Shown: positions 10,019-22,540, numbered from the stretch's first letter. The stretch is 64,000 nucleotides of DNA from Ashinkailepas kermadecensis (GCA_034440615.1 JAOTOM010001615.1:1-64000); one strand, 5' to 3'. Program-made: numbers and translations. Notes: a model not told the origin generated them from the letters alone.

Positions 10019-12025
10019 TGATGCACCTCCACATTTCCGTGGTGGATCGATCTCGCTGAACGGCTACGGAATGTTCCGATAATGCGTGATTTTCCGGAGT
10101 GCATCGTGCACGTTGCTGATGACGTCACAACAAATAATGATATTTTTATCGGCGTTGAGATGTTGATGAATGCCGGGCCGTCTTGTAGCCCTTTTAAAGC
10201 GTATAGGCACCAGGACTTCTATTAATTTCGGTGTTCAGTTCTTTGCGTTCGTCAGGACGCGTTCTGATTGTTTTTCTTTTGTTTTCTGTTTTCGGTGCTT
10301 AGATAATCTATATCTATATCTACATCTACACTAAGCTCACAATTAATTACATTTGTGAGTTCAGAAGATGTTCGCAAAAACGGAATAGCTCACACTTAAG
10401 TCAGGTCAGGTTCATTAATTTCCGCAACAGGACCAATTGTGTACCTTGCCCTAGTTGACGTTGTTCATTTCCAGCCTATAAGTGTCAACTTCATATGGAA
10501 AAAAATCCCCTAAATTAATTGTTCGCCAAAAGTTTCTTCTTGTTCGCTCCATTAATTTTCCAGGTATGTCCCTTCCCTCCCCTACACCAACACACACACA
10601 CTGCGCGTTAAAACGGAAAATCTTGACTGAGTCCGTGTCATACATAATATAATATAATATATAATATATAATATAATATAATAAATTATCGAGAAAAAAA
10701 TGTGAAGATATCCGAAGCGAAAGACTGGTTACTGTACTACGCTGTACTGGACTGGTTAAGCTAGTAAAACACAAACATGTGTAGTAGCCATCGAGCCATC
10801 GAAGCATTGGCTTTGCGACTGAAGTGGAGTGCTAAGGATACGCCTCACTGTCGCTTTTGTGTTCATTATTACGGCTGATGTACGCAAAGAATATACCTAA
10901 AGTGTCCCACTCACGCGCATGTCATGGACGGTATGTAGCTCGACAACCCCCTGGCGATTGGACACGACATAAGCTGTTGTTTTAATTACGATTCTCCACA
11001 CATTTCCGATTGTGCACTGTACAAATTGAAGCCGTATTTAAACAGGCGATTGTACCCGAGTTTTACACTGGCACTCTAGAACCGATTTCCTTTTCGCCGA
11101 ATAGGAGTCATTGATGCGCAATAGTACACGTCGGTTGTTTGTTTAGCGCCACACACTCGGCGCTTCGTTCCGTCCCACACTGAGCTGCCGAGCCGGCCAA
11201 CACTTTTTGCTCCATCCACAAATGATCGTCCCCGAGCGTCATCGGGCCGCCAGCGCTCCCCAAAACATTTCCATTAATCGAATCAGCTCCCCTCTGTCTG
11301 CCCGTGGGGAGCCGGAGGGGAGCGTCGTCTGGCGTCGGCTGACGCCGCTCCCTGGTACTGTCAGCTGGCGCCCGGTCTGGACTCCGTCTCCGCTGTACTG
11401 GCCTGGTCTCCCAGCATCCGGTCACAGCATGTGCTCAGGGTGTCCGCTCTAAGCGAGCTTAGAGTTCAGTTTAATGTGTCCGATTGCGCTTGTCTTCCAT
11501 CGCTATTGTCCACATCCTGTTTTTGTTCCTGGGCTCCTGAGTTCCTGACAATGAGTCTCTGCCAAGGACTCGTGGCTCAGTTAGGCCATGTCCAAAATAA
11601 GTCTCCTATTTCCTCCCACCCCACACTAATATGCCGTTGTCATCTCCCGAACTCAGTTGCCCGGTGCGACCAGTCCGAGCCCGGTGTGGCGCCATTTTCT
11701 GGCGCCATTCCGATCTAGTTCCCAGCTTATTTCCTATCTGGAGCCCTGAGCTCCGCCACCGCATCATGGTTGAAGGACATATTCACCGCTTCAGGTGCAT
11801 TGCTTCCGTGCAGCGCCTCAAGGAGTAATGCTAAGCTTTAAAAATATTGAGGGATCTACATCCCCAAATACAATAATGCAGAAGTCCATGGCTGAAGTTT
11901 CTTCCAGTTTCCTCAGCCAGAGCTCCCCTCCAGCTATGCAATCAAATTTAGCCTGCAGTCGCTTCTGCGCCCACTCTGGGTGTGCCGGTCTCGTCTGTCT
12001 GGCCAGTCCCCCACTGTTTCCCGCT
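10019..12025. other. No supported gene; AT-rich run inside
   Basis: Contains an AT-rich (ATAAT)n-like run at about 10643-10686 and a (TATATC)-like run near 10306-10330. Open frames here have no recognisable family features. Confidence 0.35.
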
Positions 12026-12760
12026 CTCCCGGTACGCGTTCACCCTGTAGTCGCCGCTGGCGCTCATGCTCCCCGGCCTCGGTTCCTCGTCTGGCCAGTC
12101 CCCCACTGTTTCCCGCTCTCCCGGTACGAGTTCACCCTGTTGTCGCCGCTGGCGCTCACGCTCCCCGGCCTCGGTTCCACGCCTTGCCGGTCTCCCCACT
12201 GTCTCCCCACTGTCTCCCGTTCTCCCGGTACGAGTTCACCCTGTTTTCGCCGCTGGCGCTCACGCTCCCCGGCCTCGGTTCCACGCCTTGCCGGTCTCCC
12301 CACTGTCTCCCGTTCTCCCGGTACGAGTTCATCCTGTTGTCGCCGCTGGCGCTCACGCTTCCCGGCCTCGGTTACACGTCTTGCCGGTCTCCCCACTGTC
12401 TCCCCACTGTCTCCCGTTCTCCCGGTACGAGTTCATCCTGTAGTCGCCGCTGGCGCTCACGCTCCCCGGCCTCGGTTCCACGCCTTGCCGGTCTCCCCAC
12501 TGTCTCCCGTTCTCCCGGTACGAGTTCATCCTGTTGTCGCCGCTGGCGCTCACGCTTCCCGGCCTCGGTTACACGTCTTGCCAGTCTCCCCACTGCCTCC
12601 TGCTCTTTCGGTAGAGTTCACCCTGTTGTCGCCGCTGGCGCTCACGCTCCCCGGCCTCGGTTCCACGCCTTGCCAGTCTCCCCACTGCCTCCTGCTCTTT
12701 CGGTAGAGTTCACCCTGTTGTCGCCGCTGGCACTCACGCTCCACCGACCTCGGTTCCACG
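12026..12760. repeat. GC-rich minisatellite, ~93-bp unit
   Basis: About eight units start CTCCCGGTACGAGTTCACCC and contain GTCGCCGCTGGCGCTCACGC and CCCCGGCCTCGGTTCC. Typical length is about 93 bp, a multiple of three. Some units carry an extra 12-bp CCCCACTGTCTC duplication; the last units are shorter and read GGTAGAGTT. Because the period is divisible by three, frames stay open on both strands and give apparent proteins of up to about 300 residues. These are very unlikely to be genes. Confidence 0.95.
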
Positions 12761-13494
12761 CATGCAGTTGGGCGCTAAATGCATTCAAGATTGGTTGCTT
12801 CCAGCGGCGGCTTCACAGAATAATTTGCGCTTCCAGAAAGGATTTGCTTTTCCGGGAATGATTCCCGTTCGTCTGTCTGAATGCTTGCAGAGTGGACAGG
12901 TGCTGTTCTGCAACTTGTGCGGTAAATCGGTTCTTCAAATGCGATATCATTGCAGTATGTTCTTGGAGCTGAATGTAATCCGACAGTAGACTCCAGTGTG
13001 GCCTGTGCTGAGGTCCACGTACGAAGTGCCAGAGACGGGACAGCGTGGGATGCTCCGTCATTATTTAATGGAGCTACCGCACTTCTTGTCGCTTCTGTTG
13101 TTTTTGTCTTTCTTTACTCGAGTTTTGCATGTGCTCTTGTGACATTGATGTGAATCATCGCTATAACTACGAGCAGCCAATCTGGTCCAAAGCTTCAATG
13201 ATCCATCACACAGCCGATCGGGTGCCTATTACCACGCGGACTCCGGCGGAGACAGCACACCTTATATTCATATTGTTCTGAGTGCGGCGAGGTCCCCTCT
13301 GGGATTCGGCTCCACCACCGCCAATGGCGCGAGCTGATTAGAAACAATCCATCAAAGAACCTCGTCGAACCTATCTGGCTGCTGGCAGCTGTGATTGAGG
13401 CCGCGATGCGCCGCGGCACGCTGCTGAGGGCTACTTCAGAGAACGGTGTGTGCTGAAGATGGCCCTCCATGCGGTGGACTTCCAGCAAAAGAAG
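12761..13494. other. No recognisable feature
   Basis: Mixed unique-looking sequence between two minisatellites. Short open frames only. Confidence 0.3.
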
Positions 13495-13970
13495 CTCCTG
13501 GTGACTGATCTGACTTCAGACCAGCGACCATCAGGCGTGGTTCGATCATGCACTGGACAGTGCTCCTGGTGACTGATCTGACTTCAGACCAGCGACCATC
13601 AGGCGTGGTTCGATCATGCACTGGACAGTGCTCCTGGTGACTGATCTGACTTCAGACCAGCGACCATCAGGCGTGGTTCGATCATGCACTGGACAGTGCT
13701 CCTGGTGACTGATCTGACTTCAGACCAGCGACCATCAGCCGTGGTTCGATCATGCACTGGACAGTGCTCCTGGTGACTGCTCTGACTTCAGACCAGCGGC
13801 CATCAGGCGTGGTTCGATCAAGCACTGGACAGTGCTCCTGGTGACTGATCTGACTTCAGACCAGCGGCCATCAGGCGTGGTTCGATCATGCACTGGACAG
13901 TGCTCCTGGTGACTGATCTGACTGCAGACCAGCGGCCATCAGGCGTGGTTCGATCAAGCACTGGACAGTA
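13495..13970. repeat. Minisatellite, 68-bp unit, 7 copies
   Basis: Seven units of exactly 68 bp, beginning CTCCTGGTGACTGATCTGAC and ending ATGCACTGGACAGTG. Point variants alternate between units (CGACC or CGGCC; ATCATGC or ATCAAGC). The total of 476 bp is exactly 7x68. Confidence 0.97.
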
Positions 13971-14749
13971 GTGTTCCATGGTCGGATTTACGCCGGAGAC
14001 AGTCGAGGATTATGGCTTGGTGTTCGGTGTGTGTTTCGCCCGAATTGCCAGCGACATCGCCAGCCGTTGTTGCCACTGACCATTCGTGCTCCAGCCATCA
14101 CGTCGGCTCAGTGCCGCCGCTGTTCTGGGCGACAATTGACCCCAGGGAAAGCTGAGGGAGGAAACCAGAGCGCATCCTGACGAAGGCTGCTGAGTATGCG
14201 CACCGAGTCTGTTCGGAGTCTCTTTGAATAATAGCAGCCAACACTCCACGGTTTTGTGACGAGAGGCTGGAGAGAATGCCCGCTTATTAAACAAAATATA
14301 AGAGTTACTGTCTGCAAGTAACGCTAGCATATTCGAACCATAGGAGACTATAGTTATTTGGTTCAAAAGTCTAGGCATATATTAAGATTTCGCCAGGATG
14401 TTGATGCGGCCTGGAACAGTGCACGTTGTAAGTACAGGGCAAGCTTGATGGCAGCCCAATTGCATACCGCGTGTCCACCGAATGCGGACACGGTGCACCA
14501 GCGAAATAGCTCTGTGTTCCCGTTGTCGATCATTGCCGCATGAGAGCGTGACCAGGGTGGCGGCTGAGGGTCGACATAGGCCAGGGCGGCCCGGCGCGAC
14601 TGCGACACATTGTCACACTGCCCAGGCCATTCATCACGAGCCGTCCGAGCAGCTTAATCGACCCGCTCCTGCGGCCGGATTTCTGTGGTAATGGCGTCTG
14701 CGGTGAGTGATACCGGCCAGGGCGTCATTGCCCATTCACTAGCCGCCAC
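13971..14749. other. No recognisable feature
   Basis: No repeat or recognisable coding sequence. Open frames are short and overlap on both strands. Confidence 0.3.
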
Positions 14750-15205
14750 GCACCGGAAATCGACTATCATCTCGCCGCATGAGCGCACTGTACAGAGAGC
14801 ACAGGGAGCACACGGGCACCACCACCGTCACCCGTCTGACATGTGGCCGTACCGGAAATCGACTATCATCTCGCCGCATGAGCGCACTGTACAGAGAGCA
14901 CAGGGAGCACACGGGCACCACCACCGTCACCCGTCTGACATGTGGCCGTACCGGAAATCGACTATCATCTCGCCGCATGAGCGCACTGTACAGAGAGCAC
15001 AGGGAGCACACGGGCACCACCACCGTCACCCGTCTGACATGTGGCACCACCACCGTCACCCGTCTGACATGTGGCACCACCACCGTCACCCGTCTGACAT
15101 GTGGCCGTACCGGAAATCGACTATCATCTCGCCGCATGAGCGCACTGTACAGAGAGCACAGGGAGCACACGGGCACCACCACCGTCACCCGTCTGACATG
15201 TGGCC
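14750..15205. repeat. Compound minisatellite, 99-bp unit with nested 30-bp unit
   Basis: Four copies of a 99-bp unit contain ACCGGAAATCGACTATCATC, CTGTACAGAGAGCACAGGG and a terminal block ACCACCACCGTCACCCG..ACATGTGGC. In the third copy that last 30-bp block is repeated two extra times, giving a second level of tandem duplication. Unit lengths divisible by three keep frames open on both strands (His-rich HHHRHPSDMW on plus), which I regard as an artefact. Confidence 0.95.
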
Positions 15206-15292
15206 GTACCAGGCCGCTGTGCACAGAACACAGAGCACAGAGAAGGCGAGCACCATCGTATCACAGTCAAATTTGATGGTGTGTGTGTCAAT

Positions 15293-15652
15293 CCAACTGA
15301 TGACCACTGTGATAGACCGTGGTCCAACTGATGACTGCTGTGATAGACCGTGGTCCAACTGATGACTGTGTGATAGACCGTGGTCCATCTGATGACTGCT
15401 GTGATAGACCGTGGTCCAGCTGATGACTACTGTGATATACCGTGGTCCAACTGATGACTGATGTGATAGACCGTGGTCCAGCTGATGACTACTGTGATAG
15501 ACCGTGGTCCAACTGATGACTGATGTGATAGACCGTGGTCCAACTGATGACTGCTGTGATAGACCGTGGTCCAACTGATGGCTGCTGTGATAGACCGTGG
15601 TCCAACTAATGACTGCTGTGATAGACCGTGGTCCAACTGATGACTGCTGTGA
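15293..15652. repeat. Minisatellite, 31-bp unit, ~12 copies
   Basis: The unit is CCAACTGATGACTGC followed by TGTGATAGACCGTGGT, with single-base variants and one or two shortened copies. Confidence 0.95.
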
Positions 15653-17711
15653 CCTTCACCTGAGCTCAGACGTCATGGTGATTATGATCAGATTGACGGG
15701 AAGTGCTGACACTGGTTACCGTGAGGTGGAATATGGCGCCGCTGTAACCCTGGCATAGTGTAAACCGCAGTCGGTAATGAGAAGCAGATGTTTCAAATCT
15801 TAATAATCGCCTCTGCTTTTGAACCAATCTTCCCTGTTAATTTTAGATGTTATCTGTATAATAACCTTGATGTACTATGGTGTAGTGGGACCATATCAAA
15901 CCGCCAACAGTGAAAAGCTAAATGTCACGCAGTCAGTCAATGCCTGTCCCATGACTGTGCCTTTGCACATGGTATCTATCTCCTTCTCAAACACTCCTAC
16001 CATGCAAAAAGTGTATTATGAACTTTAAGTCAGTGTTAACCCAGTGTCAGTCAGTGTCAGTGTCAGTATTGAGAGTGGTCTTTTTACGACTCGAAGGATT
16101 TTCTGCGATAGGGGGAAATGGCGGCGTACAGTGCCACGAATTTGTCAGTACTTTTTTCTTCATCATTTTTGCGTCTGACGTTAAACTTTCAATCTCAGCT
16201 CATTTCAGGTCATTGACTTAGCTCAACTCAAAGAGGACCATCTCCAAAAATGTTGAGGATCGAGAACGCATTCACATGAAGAGATATTGAAATGAAGCTT
16301 GCTAGACGAATTCAATTTGGCAGTACCTCCAAAACGTATATCTCATATTTTCGTTTCAGGTTAGGTCAGTGACCTGAGGTCACAGTCAATTTTGTTCAAT
16401 TTTGGGCCAATTTACTATTTTTGTAACATGCATGTTCTTTCAACATTATTTGTATCTTGGCATGCATACAGAAGAATCAGAAGAAGTTTCTTATCAGATC
16501 TACTTGATCTCTGTCAAGTGGCCTGATTTCACTTCATGAAGCGCCCATTATGGGCTAAGCCTATTTAGACACTGCTCTTTTTACGGCTTATTTCGAAGTT
16601 GCGTGGTTTAAATAGTGTAAAAGTTGCATTGCACTACCTAACTTATCCAAATATACTGATATAAAAGGTGTTTGACAAATGCATTTTTTTTATCGCCATT
16701 TTATTTTTTTAAATGAAATAACCATAAAACGTAACAGGTTTTTTCGGGGCATGCTCATCGAGGGTTTCTCGATGGTACTCCGTTCTTTTTCGTGCAACGT
16801 TTAGTTTGTAAGTTAGACGGGGGTCTTTAAGGACCCCTCGACACGGGGTGTAAGGATCTGACCGGAAAGAAGACCTGGTTAGGAGACATGCCGTTAAGCA
16901 TACTTACATATGCAAAGACGCATTGTGCCATGCATGCGAAAATCGAACGGAAATTAATCGCCCCTAAGTTTTTTCTCGAAACCCTCTCAACTTCCTAACG
17001 TCCTGGAGATTGGTGGATGTAAATTGCATTCATCTGATGCCGGAGCTCAGTACCGGAAGGCACGGTGCTAAGTCTGAAAGCTTTGGCTCCGCGATTGCGC
17101 TTCACTGGGCCTGTTTCCGTCAGCCCGTCGGTCGATGGTGTTCGGTAAGCATAGTGGCATCAATGTAATTCAATAACGGCTCCGTCCCGTTGAAACATCG
17201 TAAACAAATCGCAATATAAATACGGTGCAGCTGCGCCGCTCTATAATCAGCTTCAATGCGACGCCCAGACAAGCCAGAGATGATCAAAAGCGGACCGATA
17301 TTCCCTGCTGGATATTGTATGGATTGATTTTCCCTTTGTGATGACCTGCTCGCTTCTATAATCGGGTATCTCATATGTGTATGTGCGTGAGAGAGTTGTC
17401 AGTATAGCCAGCTCTGTCGGAGTCCACTGGGGTAGGTCACGTCAGAAGATGCTCCATCTTGCCATTCAATATATGTATATTTGCTTCTCAAAGAGATGCT
17501 CCCTAACCCAACACGAATAATAACTCTCAGCTGTAGCTTGCATGTCAGAAGGACCGGACATTGCCCGATAAGCACATGCCATGCATTGCATGTGTATGAA
17601 TTAACATGCATGCATGAACTTCTCTGAAAGCCAGCTCTCATGGCAGGTCATACAGGATGGTTACTGTCAATGTCGTGTGATAATGGGAGTCGCATGACCA
17701 GATGGTCACGT
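15653..17711. other. No supported gene; AGGTCA-rich stretch near 16.2-16.4 kb
   Basis: Around 16363-16390 there is a cluster of AGGTCA/TGACCT half-sites like those inside the TTAA elements at 31.5 and 38.8 kb, so a diverged member of that repeat group may lie here. Otherwise I see only AT-rich sequence and short open frames. Confidence 0.3.
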
Positions 17712-18208
17712 GACTAGTCCGGTGACCGGATAAATGTACGTAAAGCAAATGTACGTATGACAGATGTACGCACGCAAATGTACGTAAGCGCAAATGTACG
17801 TAAGCGCAAATGTACGTAAGCGCAAAAGTACGTATGCGCAAATGTACGCAAGCGCAAACGTACGTATGCGCAAAAGTACGTAGGCGCAAAAGTACGTAAG
17901 TGCAAATGTACGTATGCGCAAAAGTACGTATGCGCAAATATGCGTAAGCGCACATGTACGTATGCGCAAAAATACGTAATCGCAAATGTACGTAAGCGCA
18001 AATGTACGTAAGCGCATATGCACGTAAGCGAAAATGTACGTAAGCGCAAAGGTACGTAAGCGCAACTGTACGTAAGCGCAAATGTACGTGTACGAAAATG
18101 CGCGTATTGCAATTATGCGTAGGTGCAGATGTACGCATGCCAAATTAAATTAAGCGCAAATTTACGTATGGCAAATGTACGTATGCGCAAATGTACGTAA
18201 GAACAAAT

Positions 18209-18290
18209 GTGCGTATGGCATATGCACCTAACCAAATGTGCTTAAACGCAAAGGCACGTATGCCTAAATGTACGTACATTGGCTCATACG
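18209..18290. repeat. Central spacer of foldback unit 1
   Basis: A non-periodic segment ATATGCACCTAACCAAATGTG...AAAGGCACG lies between the forward and reverse arms. A related copy is found at 18868-18945 (CATGCACCTAACCAAGTG...AAAGGTACG), also between arms. The shared spacer shows that the whole arm-spacer-arm module was duplicated. Confidence 0.8.
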
Positions 18291-18867
18291 TACATTTGCT
18301 CTTGCATTCTGTTACGTTTACGTACTTTTGCGCTCACGTACATTTGCACTTACCTACTTTTGAGCTTACGTACACTTGAGCCTACGTACTTTTGCGCTTA
18401 CGTACATTTTCGCTTACGTACTTTTACGCTTACGTACATTTGCGCTTACGTACACTTGCGCATATCTACATTTACATTTACGTACATTTGTGCTTACGTA
18501 CATTTGTACATATATACATTTGCGCATGCGTACATTTGCGCATACATACATTTGCGCTTGCGTACATTTGGGCATACGCAATTTTGCGCTTACGTACATT
18601 TGCGCTTACGTACTTTTGCGCTTGCGTACATTTGCGCATACGCAATTTTGCGCTTACGTACATTTGCGCTTACGTAAACTTGTGCATGCGTACTTTTGCG
18701 CTTACGTACATTTGCGCATACATATATTTTCCACACGCACATTTGCGATTAAGTGCAATTTGCCATACGTACATCTGCGCTTACGTACAATTTCCATACG
18801 TACATCTGCGCTTACGTACATTTGCTTACGTACATTTGCGTACGTACATTTTTCCGGTTACTGAAAA

Positions 18868-18945
18868 TGTACGTATGATACATGCACCTAACCAAGTGTA
18901 CGTAAACCTAAAGGTACGCATGCGTAAGTGGACGTACATTTTCGC
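18868..18945. repeat. Central spacer of foldback unit 2
   Basis: This is the second copy of the spacer at 18209-18290, in the same orientation and again located where the 16-bp repeat reverses direction. Confidence 0.8.
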
Positions 18946-19274
18946 ATACGTACAATTGCACATACGTACATTTGCGTACTTACATTTGTGCATACTTACT
19001 TTTGCGTTTACGTACATTTGCGCTTACGTACTTTTGCGCATACGTACATTTGCGCTTACGTACATTTGCGCATACGTACTTTTGCGCATACGTACATTTG
19101 CGCATACGTACATTTGCTCTTACGTACATTAGCCATACGTACATCGGCGCTTACGTACAATTGCCATACGTACATCTTCGCGCTTACGTACATTTGGCTA
19201 CGTATATTTGCTTACGTACATCTGCCATACGTACATTTGTCCTTATGTACATTTGTCCTAGATTCGACTAGTCC

Positions 19275-20483
19275 CTGTCTATCTGAGTGATAAAGCTGGT
19301 GGTCGCCGGATGATAAGCAGCGCATAGCCACCTCGGGGTAGGGGGAGGGGGATGGGGAGGTGGTTGTATATACCGAAGTAAGCTGATAACTAAGATGTCT
19401 TCCACCGAGCTATGAATGTGTAAATATTAATTACTGATGCGTAAGCGCAATTGCAGTGCGGTTTTTATTGAATGGCATTGTCTGCTAATTAATTTGGACG
19501 GCACGTATTATGAGATGTGATAATATAACACCGGGTAGGAACGATGTGTTATGCAACGATGAACCTGAGCGCGATACCTTGAACTGCGCATTATCCAACT
19601 TGATTTCCTCCGTTCCAATCTTGAAACCGCCATGCGTACGACATTATTTTGCTTTATGTTAATGGGCAGCGAAGGCCCCCAGGGCCTCCAACCCAATGCG
19701 CATCGTCGCTGGGCCAGATTATGCAGGACTCCGAAAATTCCGACACACTAGAAGTAGCGGCGCTAAATGACGCTGGTGTATGAGGACAGACTTCTGACAT
19801 ATTCACCGAAGTTTGTCAATGGCATCAGAACAACTGTAAGACGTTTTACATTTGTATCCAAGAGATTTGGACGGCCAAATACGAGCTGGCGCGCGGCACA
19901 TGGCGAGGCCTTCTCCCGAGCACAGCGTGCCCGACGAAAACAAAACAGACCCACAGACAGAAGCCTGGAGGTGGATTTCAAGGCGAACCGAGAGGCGGCC
20001 CGGCACGTCCCGAGCGCAAACACCTGCGACACACGTGGCGAAGGGTGGACCGGCCCGCTGCGGAAGCGGGAGCAGCAGCAGGATCTCCAGAACCCTTTGG
20101 AACATTCGCAAAAAAAGGAAAATGGAAGCGAGAGAAAGTGCGCAAAGCCGGAGGCGATGAAAGAGACAAGAAAACTCATGGGCGCGCCACGGTGAGGGAA
20201 CAGACGCCGGGTATTCTCGGACTCGAGGCGCTGGACGCCGGACAGGTACTGAGACGCGCGGCGGTGGGCGCCGGATCGACACCCTCAGGGACGTCCAGCG
20301 GTGGCACGATGGCTGAGCTATCGGATGGAGGAGAGGAAGAGCTCAGCCGAGGCCACCCGCCACCCACCATCGCCATGTGAGTGCTGCTCGGCGTCATGGA
20401 GCCTCACCCGTCACCACCACCGTCCCAGCTTAACACCAACTCCACAGGCGCTGGCGTCTTCCCGCGTGATGGAGGAGGGATAA
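19275..20483. other. No recognised gene; GC-rich open region at 19.8-20.4 kb
   Basis: Between 19767 and 20400 several frames stay open for 100-160 codons on both strands, in GC-rich, CpG-containing sequence. Plus-strand products are basic and Gln/Glu/Lys-rich, and I recognise no domain. A splice-donor-like GTGAGG occurs at 20192. An exon or CpG island is conceivable, but overlapping frames on both strands are also expected from GC-rich sequence with few stop codons. Confidence 0.2.
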
Positions 20484-20548
20484 GTGTGTGTTTGTGTTTG
20501 TGTGTGTGTGTGTGTATGTGTGTGTGTGTGTGTGTGTGGGTGTTTGTG
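20484..20548. repeat. (TG)n microsatellite, interrupted
   Basis: TG dinucleotides with occasional TTTG and TATG interruptions over about 65 bases. Confidence 0.95.
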
Positions 20549-22150
20549 TCATAGATAATGTTCACCCCTATATGTCAGGTGTACCTACTGTTTTCTTTCT
20601 ATTTTAACGTAGGAAGCAATGTGAATGACGGTGGTCGCGAACGGGGTTGAAATCCCAAGGACTTTGATTGAAATACGGTGACTTCCAAATAAATGCCTTA
20701 TAGTGATTTCGACCCTCTAACCTGACCTATGCTAATATTTACCAGGTTCGTTTTCTTATTCGGTGCGTAATATTAGGCAATGCAAATTAAATACGATAAC
20801 AATTGCGAGCACGTAACTATCAACACCAACGCGGAAACACGGGCACGGGTAAATGTAAAACACGGGTAAATGTAATATGAAAAGTGGCCTGAACATAAAT
20901 ACGGTTGGTTTGGAGACAAAATTATATGGGACATGTTTTTATCGGAAGGCATTTGTTGCAACATTTCCTGTAAATATATGTCAGCGTCTCATTTATCGGT
21001 CTAAGTAGCCGCACTTGTCGTAATCTCGGTCTGTCTTATGATTTCGGTCCAAGCATCTGTCTGTTTCTGGCGCGGTCCCTCTTTTCACCCGGGCGAATTT
21101 ACGTCAGATAGGGGATTGCCGCAAGTAGAGTTTGACGACCCCCGCAGAGTAAGCGAGAGAGACAGCCTGCTGCTGTCCTCCTATGGGCGGTATGTCGTCG
21201 GGCGTCGACCGTGACGGCCTTTGACCCTCCCTTCCTCAGGGGGGGGGGGGGGGCGGGCACGGCGAAAGGGCGCAATGACGAAACTCTCCTGATTGTTACT
21301 CATGGGCAGTATTTTTAAGTGGTAGCTGTTAGCTGGGCCTCTGCGGAACTCACGTATCTCTTGACCGCAAAATCCAGCTGGCCTCTGTGACCCAGAGGCG
21401 CAGATGGGGGCCGGCAGAGTATGCATGTGATGCCGTTAATGGAAGCACACATTGCGTCCGTCGAGTTTGGCGCCGAACAATGGGATATTACAAAACACTG
21501 CACGGTCGTAAGTCCGCCTCCGAACTCTGTACGTGGGCACGGATGGTGCAAAGGTCCGGGGGACGCACGGACTGCTTCGGGATGCCGTATGCCCTGGGGC
21601 TGAAAGGGTAGAGCCGGCTAGGGTATAAAGACGACCAGGGGACGTACCCAACGTGGTAGGGATCCGTGCCCATCCGTTGGATACGTAAGGCTGGTCGCAC
21701 GTCTTCAACGTGTAAGGCCAGGTATGGCGTGGATTGGGTAAGGTTAGGTAAGTTGACCATACCTGAGTTTAGTTATAGGACAGCGCAGATGCCCAGGGGA
21801 AGTTTCACCGCCCTGTGTTGCCAAGCCTTAAGGGCAGTAACGACAATAGATACAAATTAGGCAATCAGGAGAGTCGCGTCAGCCGTTTGCAAGTAGGCCT
21901 CGGAGCGGGTAATTAATATGCACTCGGGACTAACTAAGTCCCCAGTGAAAGGGAGTACAACTCGCTAAATGCTTGCGTAACATTGGTGGGGAAACTCGAC
22001 AAGATCTAGTATTTGACATATACTAGTGATTGAGCACCAGAAACTGCCCGCCGCCCTCAAGCCCCGCCCTCCCTTCCCAGCTGTCTCGTAGGTGTCCTTC
22101 CCAGGACATCTGCGAGAAGCTCCACCCCCGGGTGACGTCAGACACCCGTA
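20549..22150. other. No recognisable feature apart from a poly-G run
   Basis: A poly-G run occurs at 21239-21254. The right part may contain the 5' UTR of the retrotransposon that follows, but no boundary is visible. Confidence 0.3.
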
Positions 22151-22222
22151 CCACTAGTTGGTTGTTAGCCGGACTAGCCGGCCGACGCCACTAGTCGGTT
22201 GTTCGCCGGATTAGCCGGCGTA
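22151..22222. repeat. Tandem duplication, 37-bp unit
   Basis: CCACTAGTTGGTTGTTAGCC begins the first unit at 22151. The second unit at 22188 begins CCACTAGTCGGTTGTTCGCC. It lies about 400 bases upstream of the retrotransposon ORF1 and may belong to its 5' UTR. Confidence 0.8.
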
Positions 22223-22489
22223 GCCCCCTTCCCATCCACCTTCGGCCCACCGGTACTCTCGGGCACCGTCGGGAAACCGAATTGTACCGGCGACCAGTTT
22301 TGATTGTCCTTTTGTCCCCTCCCACCCAATAGGATAGAGCCGACAGAGGCACCTTTCTGGTGTAATGGATCGGGCTAGCGGTCAACGACCGTGACTGCGC
22401 CCGCCTCTGCTCGGCTGCTCCCATCCCTCCAAAACCCTGTGTCTTTCTACCCCTTTTTCACGTCACTTCTTTCCACACCTTTCCTTGCA

Positions 22490-22540
22490 GCACCCCTTCA
22501 GGGTGCCTATCTCGTCTGCACCCCTTCAGGGCGCCCTTCT
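22490..22540. repeat. Tandem duplication, 28-bp unit
   Basis: GCACCCCTTCAGGGTGCC at 22490 recurs as GCACCCCTTCAGGGCGCC at 22518. Each copy can form a short hairpin (GGTGC/GCACC type). It lies just upstream of ORF1. Confidence 0.75.

Larger units (their letters stand above)
17712..19274. mobile_element. Foldback-like structure with 16-bp minisatellite arms
   Basis: From about 17735 to 18250 a 16-bp unit AAATGTACGTAAGCGC repeats in one orientation. From about 18290 to 18850 the same unit runs in the opposite orientation (GCGCTTACGTACATTT). A second, shorter forward arm (18862-18925) and a reverse arm (18930-19265) follow. The outer ends begin with the 8-bp palindrome GACTAGTC at 17712-17719 and 19266-19273. 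The left end CCGGTGACCGGATAAATG recurs in altered form, CCGGTTACTGAAAATG, near 18851 at the junction of the two foldbacks. The layout is that of foldback elements, whose long inverted arms consist of short tandem repeats. No transposase is present. Open frames in all six frames reading YVHLRLRTFALTYI-like peptides follow from the 16-bp period. Confidence 0.75.

Noticed and set aside
11795..12861. Open frames of about 290-300 codons on the plus strand
   Set aside because: They coincide with the 93-bp minisatellite, whose period is a multiple of three. Several frames on both strands are open at once, and the peptides are simple repeats.
17712..19274. GACTAGTCC direct repeat as a proven 9-bp target-site duplication
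   Set aside because: GACTAGTC is itself a palindrome, so its presence at both ends could equally be part of the inverted ends. The duplication cannot be proven from one copy.
17638..19290. Many long frames encoding YVHLRLRTFALTYI-like peptides
   Set aside because: They arise from the 16-bp repeat, which is open in all frames and in both orientations. They have no start, domain or flanking context of a gene.
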